Counted from the stretch's first letter, positions 25,647 to 35,802 are shown. The stretch is DNA of 47,864 bases from Bacteroidota bacterium (GCA_011050615.1 DRFJ01000043.1:1-47864); one strand, 5' to 3'. Numbers and translations are program-made. The notes: generated by a model from the letters alone, not told the origin.

Positions 25647-25817
25647 ATGAAAGTTCTTGTGAAAAGGATCGGATTATTGTTTGTACTGGCAGGAGTTATC
25701 GTGCTGGCATATTCTGAATTCTCAAAGCTTGAGAGCAATTCCCTGCTGATCTGGAGCGGTGGTTTGGTCGTTTTAGGATTAGTGCTTTATATTATACTGA
25801 ACAGTATTATAGAATAG
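25647..25817 (+). CDS. small two-helix membrane protein (56 aa)
   Basis: The ATG at 25647 opens a 56-codon frame to TAG 25815-25817. The peptide has two hydrophobic segments (about 9-21 and 35-51) separated by a polar turn (EFSKLESNS), typical of small inner-membrane hairpins that occur widely in Bacteroidota. It lies 74 bp after ruvB in the same direction. Function is unknown. I call it real because of the amphipathic layout, codon use like its neighbours and a fitting location. Confidence 0.6.
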   Translation: MKVLVKRIGLLFVLAGVIVLAYSEFSKLESNSLLIWSGGLVVLGLVLYIILNSIIE

Positions 25818-25850
25818 CAGAAGCTGTAATACTGAGAATCAGCCCGGCTA

Positions 25851-26558
25851 TTAAAAAACATTGCTTATTTTCTCCAGTGACTTTCGGTCAAGTATTTTTA
25901 TTTTCCTGCCGCTCAGTTCTATATATCTGTCTGATTTAAATTCACTAAGTAACCTGATAACCGACTCGGTTGCAGTACCGACAATGTTCGCAAGTTCTTC
26001 CCTGGTAAGGGATATTTTAAGATAATTTTCTGAATCCAGGCCAAAGTCGTTTATAAGATGCAGGAGTACCTCTGCCAGTCTTTCCCTGACAGTTTTCTGT
26101 GCTATATCGGTAATATATTCATTGGCAATACCCAGTTCATGGCATGTAAGTTTCATAACTTCCATTGAAAAAAGGGGATTTTCCTTAACAAAGTCGGTAA
26201 GTATATGAGAAGGAATGAAACACACACTGGCATCTTCAATAACTTTTGCCGATGTGCACGCCGGTTCGTTGCTTAAAACAGAACGGTAGGCAATAATATC
26301 ACCTGGTTTAGCAAAGCGTATGATCTGTTCTTTTCCGTCAAATCCTGTTTTAAAAACCTTGATTATGCCTTTATTGATACAAAAGAAACCACTAATCCTG
26401 TTGCCTTCCGCATAAAGCACCTCTCCCCTCCTGTATTGCCTGAATTCCTTTTCAAAATTTATGATATCTATCTGATCTTTTGAAAGGTGTCTGAATACAG
26501 AATTGGTATTAACCGCGCAATTATCGCAAAAAGGTATTTTGATATCCTTTTGTTTCAT
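25851..26558 (-). CDS. Crp/Fnr family transcriptional regulator
   Basis: A 235-residue regulator with an N-terminal cyclic-nucleotide-type beta-barrel (about 25-140; GEVLYAEGNRISGFFCINKG, FAKPGDIIAYRSVL) and a C-terminal helix-turn-helix (LTREELANIVGTATESVIRLL, split here at its end). Two Cys near the N-terminus (FCDNC) and one at CINKG resemble the Cys-bearing Bacteroidota group, but the FNR spacing of four cluster ligands is not evident. It is divergent from the OsmC gene, 86 bp away, so the two may share a regulatory region. Confidence 0.9.
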   Translation of the reverse strand: MKQKDIKIPFCDNCAVNTNSVFRHLSKDQIDIINFEKEFRQYRRGEVLYAEGNRISGFFCINKGIIKVFKTGFDGKEQIIRFAKPGDIIAYRSVLSNEPACTSAKVIEDASVCFIPSHILTDFVKENPLFSMEVMKLTCHELGIANEYITDIAQKTVRERLAEVLLHLINDFGLDSENYLKISLTREELANIVGTATESVIRLLSEFKSDRYIELSGRKIKILDRKSLEKISNVF

Positions 26559-26606
26559 GTCAGCTTATAAAACACAAATATGGCAATAAGGTTTGATAAT
26601 ATTAAT

Positions 26607-26614
26607 TAGTTTTG
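26607..26614 (+). promoter_or_regulatory. Bacteroidota -7 box (TAGTTTTG)
   Basis: TAGTTTTG fits TAnnTTTG and sits 30 bp upstream of the OsmC ATG, inside the divergent region shared with the Crp/Fnr gene. The nearest TTTG (26592-26595) is only 11 nt upstream, too close for the expected 19-21. Confidence 0.35.
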
Positions 26615-26644
26615 TAAAAATTTTCATTCAATATCTTACAGGAA

Positions 26645-27061
26645 ATGGAAGAAACGGTAAACCTTCAGCATGAAGAGGGCCTGTCATTCAATGTTGATCT
26701 GGACGGACATAATTTTAAAATAGATTCAATTGAGAAATTCGGCGGAAGGAACAGTGGTCCCCGCCCCAAAAATCTGATGCTTGTTGCATTGGGAGGATGT
26801 ACGGGGATGGATGTAGCCTCAATAATGAAAAAAATGAAAATACCCTATGAAGATTTTAAGGTTGATGTAAGAGGTGTTCTGACCGAGACACATCCCAGGC
26901 ATTTTGAAAGAATGCATATCACCTATACCGTAAAAGGTAAGAATATCGACAGGGGCAAGGTAGAAAAAGCAGTTGAGCTGTCACAGGAAAAGTACTGTGG
27001 TGTTACATATAACTACAGGAAATCGATGGATATCACCCACGAAATTATTATTGAGGAGTAA
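26645..27061 (+). CDS. OsmC family protein
   Basis: A 138-residue OsmC/Ohr-like protein. The two reactive Cys are C52 in VALGGCTGMDV and C118 in EKYCGVTY, the pattern of the OsmC branch (thiol peroxidase of organic hydroperoxides, or of unknown substrate in this subgroup). The protein is cytoplasmic and about the usual size. It is divergent from a Crp/Fnr regulator, and its stop is 12 bp from the convergent pheS stop. Confidence 0.9.
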   Translation: MEETVNLQHEEGLSFNVDLDGHNFKIDSIEKFGGRNSGPRPKNLMLVALGGCTGMDVASIMKKMKIPYEDFKVDVRGVLTETHPRHFERMHITYTVKGKNIDRGKVEKAVELSQEKYCGVTYNYRKSMDITHEIIIEE

Positions 27062-27073
27062 CTGAATATTCCA

Positions 27074-28114
27074 TTAGAAAGCGGATCGGAACTGGTGCAG
27101 GAACCTGATGTCATTTTCGAAATATAATCTCAGATCATTTATCTGGTATTTAAGCATGGCAGCTCTTTCCACTCCCATGCCGAAAGCAAATCCTGTGTAT
27201 TTTTTACTGTCGATTCCACAATAATCCAGTACATTGGGATCGACCATGCCGCAGCCCAGAATTTCGAGCCAACCGGTATATTTGCAGACATTACAGCCCT
27301 TTCCTCCGCAGATGGTACAGCTGACATCCATTTCGGCCGAAGGTTCCGTAAAAGGGAAATAAGAGGGCCTGAGCCTTATTCTTGTATTTTTACCAAACAT
27401 TTCAACTGCAAAGTAGAAAAGCGTTTGTTTAAGATCGGCAAAGGACACATTTTCATCTATGTATAATCCTTCAACCTGGTGAAAGATACAGTGTGCCCGG
27501 GCCGAGATAGCCTCATTCCTGAAGACCCGGCCGGGTGATATTGTCCTGATGGGCGGCTGCTGGTTTTCCATGACTCTTACCTGTACGGATGAGGTATGTG
27601 TCCTGAGCAGAATGTCATCTGGCCTGCAATCTTCCCTGTCCTGTCTTTTTATATAGAAAGTATCCTGCATGTCCCTTGCGGGATGCTCGGGAGGGAAATT
27701 GAGCTTGGTGAAAACATGATCATCGTCTTCAATCTCCGGTCCCTCCGAAATAGTGAAACCAAGTCGCTGAAATATTTCTATTATTTCATTTCTTACTACA
27801 GACACAGGATGCCTGCATCCTGTGAACATATTTTTGGCCGGACGCGTAAGGTCGGTAAATGAAGTACTTTCAGTAGTACCGGCCAGGCTTGCTCTCAACG
27901 AATTGAGTTTCTCGCTGGCTTCATCCTTCAGGTCATTTATAAGCTTACCGTACTCGCTTTTCAGGTGAGGAGGTACTGATTTAAATTCCTGGAAAAGAGA
28001 AGGGATAAGACCTTTTTTGCCAAGATATTTTATCCTGAATTCTTCGATTTCTCCGTGATCAGAAGCCTTAAAATCCCTGACAGCCTTAAGTATATCATTT
28101 ATTTTATCAATCAT
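27074..28114 (-). CDS. pheS: phenylalanyl-tRNA synthetase alpha subunit
   Basis: A 346-residue class II aminoacyl-tRNA synthetase subunit, which with PheT charges tRNA-Phe. It has an N-terminal coiled coil (1-90), motif-2 region RTHTSSVQVRVM and a C-terminal motif 3 GFAFGMGVERAAMLKY. A cysteine cluster CTICGGKGCNVC precedes the last motif, as in many PheS. pheT is not adjacent in the window. The upstream gene (cyclophilin) ends 4 bp before it starts. Confidence 0.97.
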   Translation of the reverse strand: MIDKINDILKAVRDFKASDHGEIEEFRIKYLGKKGLIPSLFQEFKSVPPHLKSEYGKLINDLKDEASEKLNSLRASLAGTTESTSFTDLTRPAKNMFTGCRHPVSVVRNEIIEIFQRLGFTISEGPEIEDDDHVFTKLNFPPEHPARDMQDTFYIKRQDREDCRPDDILLRTHTSSVQVRVMENQQPPIRTISPGRVFRNEAISARAHCIFHQVEGLYIDENVSFADLKQTLFYFAVEMFGKNTRIRLRPSYFPFTEPSAEMDVSCTICGGKGCNVCKYTGWLEILGCGMVDPNVLDYCGIDSKKYTGFAFGMGVERAAMLKYQINDLRLYFENDIRFLHQFRSAF

Positions 28115-28118
28115 AATA

Positions 28119-28973
28119 TTATTTTCTTACCACCCTTGCACGGCTTATTATAACATCCTTCAGTGGCCTGTCACCGGCATCTGTTTCCACTCCTGCAATC
28201 CGGTCAACAACATCCATTCCCTCCACTACCTCGCCAAATACTGTATATTGCATGTCAAGATGCGGGGTGCCTCCTTCTGAAGAATATACTCTGACATGTT
28301 CATCGGGTATACTAACAGGTTTATAATTTTCAAGATCATTGTATGTACTTATGCTTGCTGCTTCCTGAATTTCAGCATCAGACCTGCCATCTCCCGAATC
28401 TTTTGATTTTTGTCTCTCGTTTTGAAGGTGCATGTAGAATATATTCTGTTTAAGTGATGAATTTATCCTGTTTTCAACCTGTTCGATCATCATTTCAGCG
28501 GTGATTGTATCTCCTTCTTCCGTAATCTGGACGCCGAATTTCCTGCCCTGTACTATATAGAACTGGGTGCCTGAGGATTTTCTTTCAGGATTAAACCTGT
28601 CGCCGGTCCTGGCTGCGGCCAGTGCTCCCCTCTTATGAAAATTGGCAGTAATAATTTCAGCAGGTATGGTATACTCATAGCGACCGCTTGTATCGGATGC
28701 AAGATCAGGCCTGGTGGTATAATCCCCTGCCTGTATCATGAAATCCTCAATTACCCTGTGAAACTTTATGTTATCGTAATAGCCGTCATTGACAAGCTTT
28801 ATGAAATTATCGCGATGCAGAGGGGTGTTATTATATAACATGAGCTTTATAAGTCCCTCGCTTGTTTCAAGGTTTACATAACGAGTCTTATCTTTGCCCG
28901 TACCAGAGCAGGCAAAAAGAATGAAAGTCAGGAAAACAGTCAGAAATATGCCTGTTGAATATTGCTTGATCAT
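28119..28973 (-). CDS. lipoprotein peptidyl-prolyl cis-trans isomerase (cyclophilin type)
   Basis: A 284-residue periplasmic-facing PPIase. From the ATG at 28973 the signal ends in LFACSG with Cys22. The cyclophilin core has YYDNIKFHRVIEDFMIQAGD and GTQFYIVQG, then a helical insertion of about 90 residues, and a final TVFGEVVEGMDVVDRIA. I used 28973 because a start at 29033 would place 20 residues before a normal signal peptide. It lies immediately upstream of pheS on the same strand. Confidence 0.92.
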   Translation of the reverse strand: MIKQYSTGIFLTVFLTFILFACSGTGKDKTRYVNLETSEGLIKLMLYNNTPLHRDNFIKLVNDGYYDNIKFHRVIEDFMIQAGDYTTRPDLASDTSGRYEYTIPAEIITANFHKRGALAAARTGDRFNPERKSSGTQFYIVQGRKFGVQITEEGDTITAEMMIEQVENRINSSLKQNIFYMHLQNERQKSKDSGDGRSDAEIQEAASISTYNDLENYKPVSIPDEHVRVYSSEGGTPHLDMQYTVFGEVVEGMDVVDRIAGVETDAGDRPLKDVIISRARVVRK

Positions 28974-29030
28974 AATTTTAAAGTTTATAAAAATCGTAAT
29001 TTTAATGATTCTTAAGTAAAAGATAAAGCA

Positions 29031-29038
29031 CAAAGATA
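29031..29038 (-). promoter_or_regulatory. Bacteroidota -7 box for the cyclophilin gene (minus strand)
   Basis: On the minus strand 29038-29031 reads TATCTTTG, fitting TAnnTTTG, 58 nt upstream of the chosen ATG. The -33 element is not clear. Confidence 0.35.
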
Positions 29039-29077
29039 AATGTTGTTATTTAAAATTCTGAATAAATATAAAACATT

Positions 29078-31381
29078 GTGAGCAGGCAGTTTAAACAGAT
29101 ATTTATATTACTCCTTATAATGCATGCGATAAATACGGGCACTGTAAGTGCGCAGGGTACCGGACTTGTCTTGAGCGGAGGCGGTGCCAAGGGGCTGGCA
29201 CATATCGGTTTGATAAGGGTCCTGGAAGAAGAAGGTATTAAGATTGATTATGTAGCGGGCACTTCAATGGGCGGTATTATAGCAGCACTTTACGCGATGG
29301 GCTATACAACGGAAGAAATGACCATGCTGGTAAAATCCGATGAATTCCTGCGATGGTCTACAGGCGCGATAGATACAGAACTGAAATTCACATACAAGAA
29401 CAATGAACCGAATTCAGCAATGATAGATATTGACCTGAAATTCGATGAAGAAAAGACTGAAGCAGGACTGCCCTCCCACCTTATTTCCTCGGCTGTCATT
29501 GATTTTGCAATTATGCAGCTTACCTGCGGCGAGACGGCAGCTGCGGAGAATAATTTTGACAGCCTGATGATACCCTTCAGGTGCGTGGCAGCCGATATAT
29601 ATGAAAAAAAACCTGTCATATTCCGCCGGGGCAACCTTGCAGGTGCAATAAGATCCACAATGTCCTACCCTCTTTATTTTGAGCCCTATATAATGGACAG
29701 TACACTGCTGTTCGACGGCGGTATTTACAATAATTTTCCCTACGATGTTCTGCTTGAAGATTTCAGTCCTGACTTTATCATAGGAAGTAAGGTGGCCGAT
29801 GTAACAAAGAGACCCGGGAAGGACGATATAATGCTTCAGCTTGAAAACATGATTATGAAGACCACTGATTATAATATACCTGACAGCCTGGGATATGTGG
29901 TGGATATTGCGTTTGAAAATGTTAATTTGCTCGATTTTCAGAAAGCTGACAGTATAATTGCAAGGGGCTACAGGATTGCAAGGGAAGAGATAAAAAATTT
30001 TTCGGGAAGGACAGAAAGAATTACTCAGGATGAAATCAGGAAAAGAAGGGAACAATTCAGATCGAAGGTACCTGAAAAAGTTTTCAGGGAAATTTATATT
30101 GATGGAGTTAATGACAGGCAGAAAGACTATATACGAAATGTTATATCAAAAAAGGACAGCTTAATAGATATACAACAGTTAAAAGAAGAGTATTTCAGGC
30201 TTGCAACCGAAGAAAATATCAAAAGTGTTTATCCGGAGGCAAAATACGACTATGAGGACAGGACCTTTGACCTCTACCTTGAAATAGAACTCAAGGGTTC
30301 TTATGCATTGGAAACCGGGGGCTTACTGGGTTTTACCATTTATAACCAGGCCTATATAGGTTTTGAGTACTATTCATTGAGTGATATATATAACCGTTTT
30401 AGCGGGAACCTTTATTTCGGAAGGAATTATTCATCTTTCAGGGTGTCGCACCGGATTACAGTTCCACAGAGGAAACTGCTGCTTATTGACCTGAATCTTT
30501 CAGCCTATAACAGGAATTATTTTACCAGTGAAATAACATCCCTGTTTGAAACAACAGTACCTGCATACATAACGCGACGGGAGAGTAACCTGAGAACTTC
30601 ATTCGGGATTCCCGTAAGCAATAATTCATCGTTAAGGGCAGGACTGAATTTCACATGGATAAATGACAGGTATTACAGGAGCATGGGCTTTGGAGAACAG
30701 GATGAGCAGGATAAAACGGAATATTTTTACGGTACAGGAAGATTATTTTATGAGTCCAGCACCCTGAACCGTAAGCAGTATTCCACCGAGGGAACTTATA
30801 TTTATGGCGGAATATACTATAACATGGGTTTTGAACGGTTCAGGGGAGCTGTAAATGACAGCCTGGAGATGGAGGATATTTTCAACCAGGATCATGGCTG
30901 GTTTACCCTGAAGTTCAGGAATCTCAGGTTCTACAGACTGAATAAAAAACTAAGCCTTGGTACGCAGGTGGATATAGTGGTAAGCAATAAAAAATTAAGT
31001 AATAACTATACTGCTTCTTTGATTGATGCATACAAGTACGAGCCTACTGTAATGAGCAAAACACTTTTCGGATATTCACTCAGGGCAAATTCATTTATAG
31101 GAGCAGGTATTATACCGGTCTGCAATTTTTCTAAAAACATGAAAATGATGGCAGGACTCTACCTATTCGCACCCTTCAGGGATATTGAAGCTACAGATTC
31201 TGGAGTAGAATATGGTAAGTACGGTGAGCAACTTGACGCAATAGCAAACATGAGCCTTGTATATTATACGCCCGTGGGCCCGGCATCGGTTGGTTTTGAC
31301 TATTATAGCGGGGAAAGAAAGAAATTATACCTGTTCCTGAATTTCGGCTATATTTTATTTAATAAAACCGGGCTTGAATAA
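29078..31381 (+). CDS. patatin-like phospholipase with C-terminal outer-membrane barrel
   Basis: A 767-residue secreted lipase-like protein with a GTG start. A signal peptide (cleavage about after VSA, residue 25) precedes the patatin domain: oxyanion GGGAKG at 34-39, nucleophile Ser63 in GTSMG, and catalytic Asp213 in DGGIYNN. After about residue 330 a POTRA-like stretch (REIYIDGVNDRQKDYI) and a long region with alternating beta strands ending in a phenylalanine-rich FLNFGYILF resemble a BamA-type barrel. This is the type Vd/PlpD layout, where the barrel exports or anchors the lipase at the outer membrane. Confidence 0.92.
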   Translation: MSRQFKQIFILLLIMHAINTGTVSAQGTGLVLSGGGAKGLAHIGLIRVLEEEGIKIDYVAGTSMGGIIAALYAMGYTTEEMTMLVKSDEFLRWSTGAIDTELKFTYKNNEPNSAMIDIDLKFDEEKTEAGLPSHLISSAVIDFAIMQLTCGETAAAENNFDSLMIPFRCVAADIYEKKPVIFRRGNLAGAIRSTMSYPLYFEPYIMDSTLLFDGGIYNNFPYDVLLEDFSPDFIIGSKVADVTKRPGKDDIMLQLENMIMKTTDYNIPDSLGYVVDIAFENVNLLDFQKADSIIARGYRIAREEIKNFSGRTERITQDEIRKRREQFRSKVPEKVFREIYIDGVNDRQKDYIRNVISKKDSLIDIQQLKEEYFRLATEENIKSVYPEAKYDYEDRTFDLYLEIELKGSYALETGGLLGFTIYNQAYIGFEYYSLSDIYNRFSGNLYFGRNYSSFRVSHRITVPQRKLLLIDLNLSAYNRNYFTSEITSLFETTVPAYITRRESNLRTSFGIPVSNNSSLRAGLNFTWINDRYYRSMGFGEQDEQDKTEYFYGTGRLFYESSTLNRKQYSTEGTYIYGGIYYNMGFERFRGAVNDSLEMEDIFNQDHGWFTLKFRNLRFYRLNKKLSLGTQVDIVVSNKKLSNNYTASLIDAYKYEPTVMSKTLFGYSLRANSFIGAGIIPVCNFSKNMKMMAGLYLFAPFRDIEATDSGVEYGKYGEQLDAIANMSLVYYTPVGPASVGFDYYSGERKKLYLFLNFGYILFNKTGLE

Positions 31382-31422
31382 TAAGATACTATATTTGCAG
31401 GAATATAGCGATATACGATCAG

Positions 31423-32898
31423 GTGAAAGACATAAACAAACTGGCTGGGCAGACATTAGTATACGGACTTGGAACAATAGTACCACGGTTTCTGAATTAT
31501 GCCGTTCTGACTCCCTTCTACACCTGGATATTCAATAAGGCTGAATATGGAGTCATAACGGAACTATATGCCTATATGGTCTTTATGCTTATAGTGCTGA
31601 CCTATGGGATGGAAACAGCCTTTTTCAGATTTGCCCAGAAGACAGGTGACAGCAAGAAGGTTTTTAGCACTGCCCTTATATCAATCCTCATTAGTTCAGT
31701 TCTTTTCCTTGTCTTTTTCAATCTTTTTATCGATGAGGTTGCTGTGGTTCTCAGGTACCAGGATCATAAGATGTATTTAAGGCTTTTTGCCATTATCCTG
31801 GCTACTGATGCCATAACGGCAATCCCTTTTGCAAAACTCCGTAGTGAAAATAAAGCTCTCAGATTCAGTATTATTAAAATTATAAATGTTATAATAAGCA
31901 TAGGGCTGGTTTTTTTATTCCTTAAAATTGAGCCCTCGCTAAGGGAAAAAGGGAAGGGCCTTCTTGGGAACCTGTATAATCCTGAATTCAGGGTTGGTTA
32001 CGTCTTCCTTGCGAACGCAATTGGAAGCCTGTCAATGCTTGTACTGCTGTTAAGGGATATACTAAGTGTTCAATTGCGACTTTATGCAGGCCTGTGGAAG
32101 CAAATGATGAGCTATTCCATACCCCTGCTCGTATCCGGACTGGGAGGATCAATAAATGATGCGCTGGACAAAATGATCCTGAGAAGGATAGTTGATAGCG
32201 ACAAACCACTTGAAATAGTCGGTGAATACGGTGCCAGTTATAAGATAGCTGTATTAATGGCCCTATTCATACAAATGTACAGGTATGCAATGGAACCTTA
32301 TTTCTTTTCAAAGGCGGATAAAAAGGATGCAAGGGAAATATATTCCAATGTGATGAAATACTTTGTTATATATGCTCTTATCCTCTACCTGCTTATTAAC
32401 CTGTATATTTCAGGATTTAAATATATTATTGCAGGCAGCCATTTAAGGGGCGGACTGGCAATAGTGCCAATAGTAAGTCTGGCTTACCTGCTCTTTGGAA
32501 TTTTTGTAAACCTGAGTATATGGTATAAGGTTAAAGACCTTACCAGGTACGGTGCATACCTTACAATTACCGGAGCAATAGTTACAATACTGATAAATTT
32601 ATTACTGGTGCCGGTATACGGCTACATGGCATCGGCATGGGCGCATATAGCATGTTATGTAGTGATGATAGCAGGTTCATATATGCTCAGCAGAAAACAC
32701 TACCCGATAGATTATCCGATAAAAAAAATACTTGCATATATAATGACAGGTGTTGGAATCGTTATACTAGTATCCTATTTGAAATATAATAATATTTTTG
32801 TTGAACTGGGAATTAACACTTTGATAATCGCAGGCTTTATAGGATTTACAGAATACAGGGACAGGGCAATAAGTATACTTTTTAAAAAGGATTTGTAA
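31423..32898 (+). CDS. oligosaccharide flippase (Wzx/MOP superfamily)
   Basis: A 491-residue multi-spanning membrane protein, with about 14 hydrophobic helices, in the polysaccharide biosynthesis/MOP export family. The N-terminus KLAGQTLVYGLGTIVPRFLN and the middle SYSIPLLVSGLGGSINDALD are typical. Such proteins flip lipid-linked sugars or lipid II across the inner membrane. The start is GTG at 31423. It is followed directly by dut (TAA then ATG without a gap). Confidence 0.9.
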   Translation: MKDINKLAGQTLVYGLGTIVPRFLNYAVLTPFYTWIFNKAEYGVITELYAYMVFMLIVLTYGMETAFFRFAQKTGDSKKVFSTALISILISSVLFLVFFNLFIDEVAVVLRYQDHKMYLRLFAIILATDAITAIPFAKLRSENKALRFSIIKIINVIISIGLVFLFLKIEPSLREKGKGLLGNLYNPEFRVGYVFLANAIGSLSMLVLLLRDILSVQLRLYAGLWKQMMSYSIPLLVSGLGGSINDALDKMILRRIVDSDKPLEIVGEYGASYKIAVLMALFIQMYRYAMEPYFFSKADKKDAREIYSNVMKYFVIYALILYLLINLYISGFKYIIAGSHLRGGLAIVPIVSLAYLLFGIFVNLSIWYKVKDLTRYGAYLTITGAIVTILINLLLVPVYGYMASAWAHIACYVVMIAGSYMLSRKHYPIDYPIKKILAYIMTGVGIVILVSYLKYNNIFVELGINTLIIAGFIGFTEYRDRAISILFKKDL

Positions 32899-33333
32899 AT
32901 GAATGTAAAAATAGTGAACAGGTCAAAAAATGAATTACCTGCCTATTCAACGGAGTCAAGTGCCGGGATGGATATAAGGGCGAATCTTGAAAATGATGTG
33001 ACACTCTTACCACTCGAAAGAGCGCTTATACCCACAGGCTTATATGTTGAACTGCCGGAAGGCTATGAAGCTCAGATAAGGCCAAGAAGCGGGCTTGCAC
33101 TGAAGAGAGGAATATCGGTCCTGAACAGCCCGGGAACCATTGATGCAGATTACAGGGGAGAAATAGGTATAATAATTGTGAACCTGTCAAATGAAGAATA
33201 CACAATTAAAGATGGTGAAAGAATTTGCCAGATGATAGTAGCTAAACACGAAAGAGTTAAATGGGATGAAGTTGATATACTGGAAGAAACAAAAAGAGGC
33301 GAGGGCGGTTTTGGGCACACTGGGAAGAAATAG
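32899..33333 (+). CDS. dut: dUTP diphosphatase
   Basis: A 144-residue trimeric dUTPase hydrolysing dUTP to dUMP and PPi, which keeps uracil out of DNA. The five motifs are visible: [40 protein letters not shown] and GEGGFGHTG. The ATG follows the flippase stop without spacing, and the TPR-lipoprotein gene overlaps its end, so the genes are translationally coupled. Confidence 0.97.
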   Translation: MNVKIVNRSKNELPAYSTESSAGMDIRANLENDVTLLPLERALIPTGLYVELPEGYEAQIRPRSGLALKRGISVLNSPGTIDADYRGEIGIIIVNLSNEEYTIKDGERICQMIVAKHERVKWDEVDILEETKRGEGGFGHTGKK

Positions 33334-35053
33334 AAAAGTCGTTATACTAAGTCTGGCGATTATTCTTCTGGCGAACGGATGCCGGGTAAGCAGGAATGTT
33401 ACCGGGGAAAATATTGTTAAACCGCAAAAGACTGTTGATTATACCCTGTATGATCTTATCTATGTGGAAGGGATAAAACAAAAACTGAATGGTAACACTG
33501 GCGAAGCCCTCGGTAAATTTGAAGATGCAATTGAAATAAACCCGGAGAGTGATGCAGCGAACTTTGAAATAAGCCAGATAGCAGCTATGAGAAGGGACTT
33601 TGATAATGCACTGAAATATGGCCGTCGCGCTGCTGAACTTGATAATCAGAATCAATGGTATATGCTTAATATGGCAAATATATATATGGAAAAATCAGAG
33701 ATGGATTCTGCCAGTGTGTGGCTTGAGAAAGCCGTTAAAATTGATCCTTCGGATGAAAATCAAAAATTCAGGCTTGGTAATTTATATATGCAAACGGGAA
33801 AAAATGAAAAGGCGGAAAAAATTTTCAGCGCATTTTATGAAAAATATAAGGGGAATGAACAAATACTTGCATTGCTGATAGATGCTAAGATAGAAGAGGA
33901 ACAATATAAGGAGGCAGAAGACATATTGCTTGAAGAACTGGAGTCAGGTAAGGAAAATATTACCGTGAAAGGAATGCTCGCAGAACTGTACAGGAAAACA
34001 GGAGATAAGGAAAGGGCGAAAATAATGTATGAAAAACTGCTGGAGGAAGGGCTATATAATGCAGCACTAGGGTTTTCATACCTTGAATTCTTGATAGAGA
34101 ATAAGGAATATGACAGGCTGGTCGAAAAAGCGCAGGAGATGATTGTAACGGATGAAATAGCCAAGGAAGATAAACTGGGAATTGCTTCAAGACTAATGCA
34201 GGATAGCGTGATAATTAAAGATTATAGGGAGGAACTAATTAAACTAGGAGAAAGCATAAGGGAAACAGGAGAGAATGATGCGCTTACAATGCTTACAATT
34301 GCTGAAATATACGGGAAAACGGGCAAGAAAGAAAGGGAAATAGAAATCCTTACGGAATATATTGACAGGCACTGGGAAAATTACTACATATGGGAAAATC
34401 TATTGTTAAAGCTGAATGAGTATGGTGATTCAGACAAGTTGAATAAATATGCCGGCAGAGCCTCAGCCTTATTTAATACGGCACCATTGCCGAAGATATT
34501 ATATGCCTACAGTCTTATTGAAAAGGAGATGTATGATGACGCCGGAGAAGAACTTCGGAAAGTGAGGATACTTGTAAATAATCAGAAACAATTCCTTGTG
34601 CAGATTCTGGCAATGGAAGCAGAGATAGCCTCCCGACAGGGAAGGATAAATGAGGCTGCAGAAAAATTCGATGATGCACTGAAGATAGAAAAGGATAATC
34701 CGATGATACTGAATAATTATGCATATTACCTGGCAGAAGAAGAGATCAGACTGAAAGAAGCCCTGGGCATGATAGAGAAATGCATGGAAATAGAGGAAAA
34801 TATAACTTACCTGGATACATATGCCTGGATCTTATATAAAATGGAAAGATACAGGGATGCCGAAAAAGTGATGAACAGGATATTTGCAAAAGGTACGATT
34901 AATGATGCAGAATTACTTGAACATTTCGGATTTATAAAAATGGCTTTGGGTAATTGTGAAGAGGCGGTTATTTTATGGCAATCGGTACTTAAGGAGGATA
35001 GAAATAAGGCATATTTAATTGAAGAAATAAGAAAGTGTATAGAAAAGAAATAA
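33266..35053 (+). CDS. TPR-repeat lipoprotein
   Basis: Up to 595 residues, with a lipoprotein signal ending LLANGC (Cys39 from ATG 33266) and at least twelve degenerate TPR units. Recognisable ones include [20 protein letters not shown] and [16 protein letters not shown]. The ATG overlaps dut by 68 bp; a TTG at 33311 gives a more normal signal peptide and only a 23-bp overlap. Function is unknown, but TPR lipoproteins are scaffolds at the outer membrane. It is the third member of the conserved flippase-dut-TPR-DUF4292-EnvC run, and overlaps the next gene by 19 bp. Confidence 0.9.
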   Translation: MKLIYWKKQKEARAVLGTLGRNRKVVILSLAIILLANGCRVSRNVTGENIVKPQKTVDYTLYDLIYVEGIKQKLNGNTGEALGKFEDAIEINPESDAANFEISQIAAMRRDFDNALKYGRRAAELDNQNQWYMLNMANIYMEKSEMDSASVWLEKAVKIDPSDENQKFRLGNLYMQTGKNEKAEKIFSAFYEKYKGNEQILALLIDAKIEEEQYKEAEDILLEELESGKENITVKGMLAELYRKTGDKERAKIMYEKLLEEGLYNAALGFSYLEFLIENKEYDRLVEKAQEMIVTDEIAKEDKLGIASRLMQDSVIIKDYREELIKLGESIRETGENDALTMLTIAEIYGKTGKKEREIEILTEYIDRHWENYYIWENLLLKLNEYGDSDKLNKYAGRASALFNTAPLPKILYAYSLIEKEMYDDAGEELRKVRILVNNQKQFLVQILAMEAEIASRQGRINEAAEKFDDALKIEKDNPMILNNYAYYLAEEEIRLKEALGMIEKCMEIEENITYLDTYAWILYKMERYRDAEKVMNRIFAKGTINDAELLEHFGFIKMALGNCEEAVILWQSVLKEDRNKAYLIEEIRKCIEKK

Positions 35054-35802
35054 ATATAATTACAGTGATACTACTGGTAATAACAGTGTCATCTTGTAGT
35101 AAATGGAGAATATCAGGATCAAAAGGTGCACCAGGAGCAGTTGAGATGAGTTCAGTAAAATTTCTTGCTGAGCTTGAACGAAATAATATTACCAGTAAGG
35201 CTGTATCAGTTAATAGAATAGTAATTAACTACGAAAACGAAAGCGAAAGAAGAAGGTTAAGGGCTAATATGAAGACAGACGGAAGGGGAAATATACTTCT
35301 AAGTATAAGGACTTTTGGTGGACTGGAGGCGGCAAGAATACTGATTGGAAAAGATACAGTGAAAATCGCGGATAGGATAAACAGGGTATACTATACGGGT
35401 AACACGGAGCGACTGGCAGAGAAGTACGGGTTAAGATATGATTTTATAAATTTATTTTTCGGAGATTATGAAAAAAAAGCAATAAGGAAAAAAAGAATAA
35501 GTTGTGAAAATGGAAGGGTGAAGTTGAATGTTGATGAGAGTGATATTGAATACCTGGTTGATTGTACTATAAAAAAGATTGTTGAAATAAGTGGAAGTTC
35601 AGACAGCGGTGAAGAAAAGTTTAACGGTTATTTTGATGATTTCAGGAAAGAAAACGGATTTTTATATCCGGGCAACATTATATGGAAGCTTAACAAAGGA
35701 AGGACTACACTGAATATTAAGATGGAAAGCGTGAAGAGTAACGAAAACAGGGAGTTGATCTTTAATGTTGGAAGTAATTACGAAAGAAGGAATATTAAAT
35801 GA
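35035..35802 (+). CDS. DUF4292 lipoprotein
   Basis: A 255-residue Bacteroidota lipoprotein of the DUF4292 family. The signal ends TVSSC (Cys21). The remainder is beta-rich, resembling LolA/LolB-like lipid-binding folds (a fold similarity proposed for this family, not shown here). The GTG start at 35035 overlaps the TPR gene by 19 bp, and the stop shares ATGA with the next gene. Position between a TPR lipoprotein and a peptidoglycan-acting protein suggests envelope assembly. Confidence 0.88.
   Translation: MYRKEINIITVILLVITVSSCSKWRISGSKGAPGAVEMSSVKFLAELERNNITSKAVSVNRIVINYENESERRRLRANMKTDGRGNILLSIRTFGGLEAARILIGKDTVKIADRINRVYYTGNTERLAEKYGLRYDFINLFFGDYEKKAIRKKRISCENGRVKLNVDESDIEYLVDCTIKKIVEISGSSDSGEEKFNGYFDDFRKENGFLYPGNIIWKLNKGRTTLNIKMESVKSNENRELIFNVGSNYERRNIK

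Noticed and set aside
25851-26558. Crp/Fnr protein as a true oxygen-sensing FNR
   Set aside because: Only two N-terminal Cys in close spacing are seen; the four-ligand FNR pattern is not evident.
35035-35053. Frameshift between the TPR and DUF4292 genes
   Set aside because: The 19-bp overlap is a normal translational coupling; both proteins have complete lipoprotein starts and ends.
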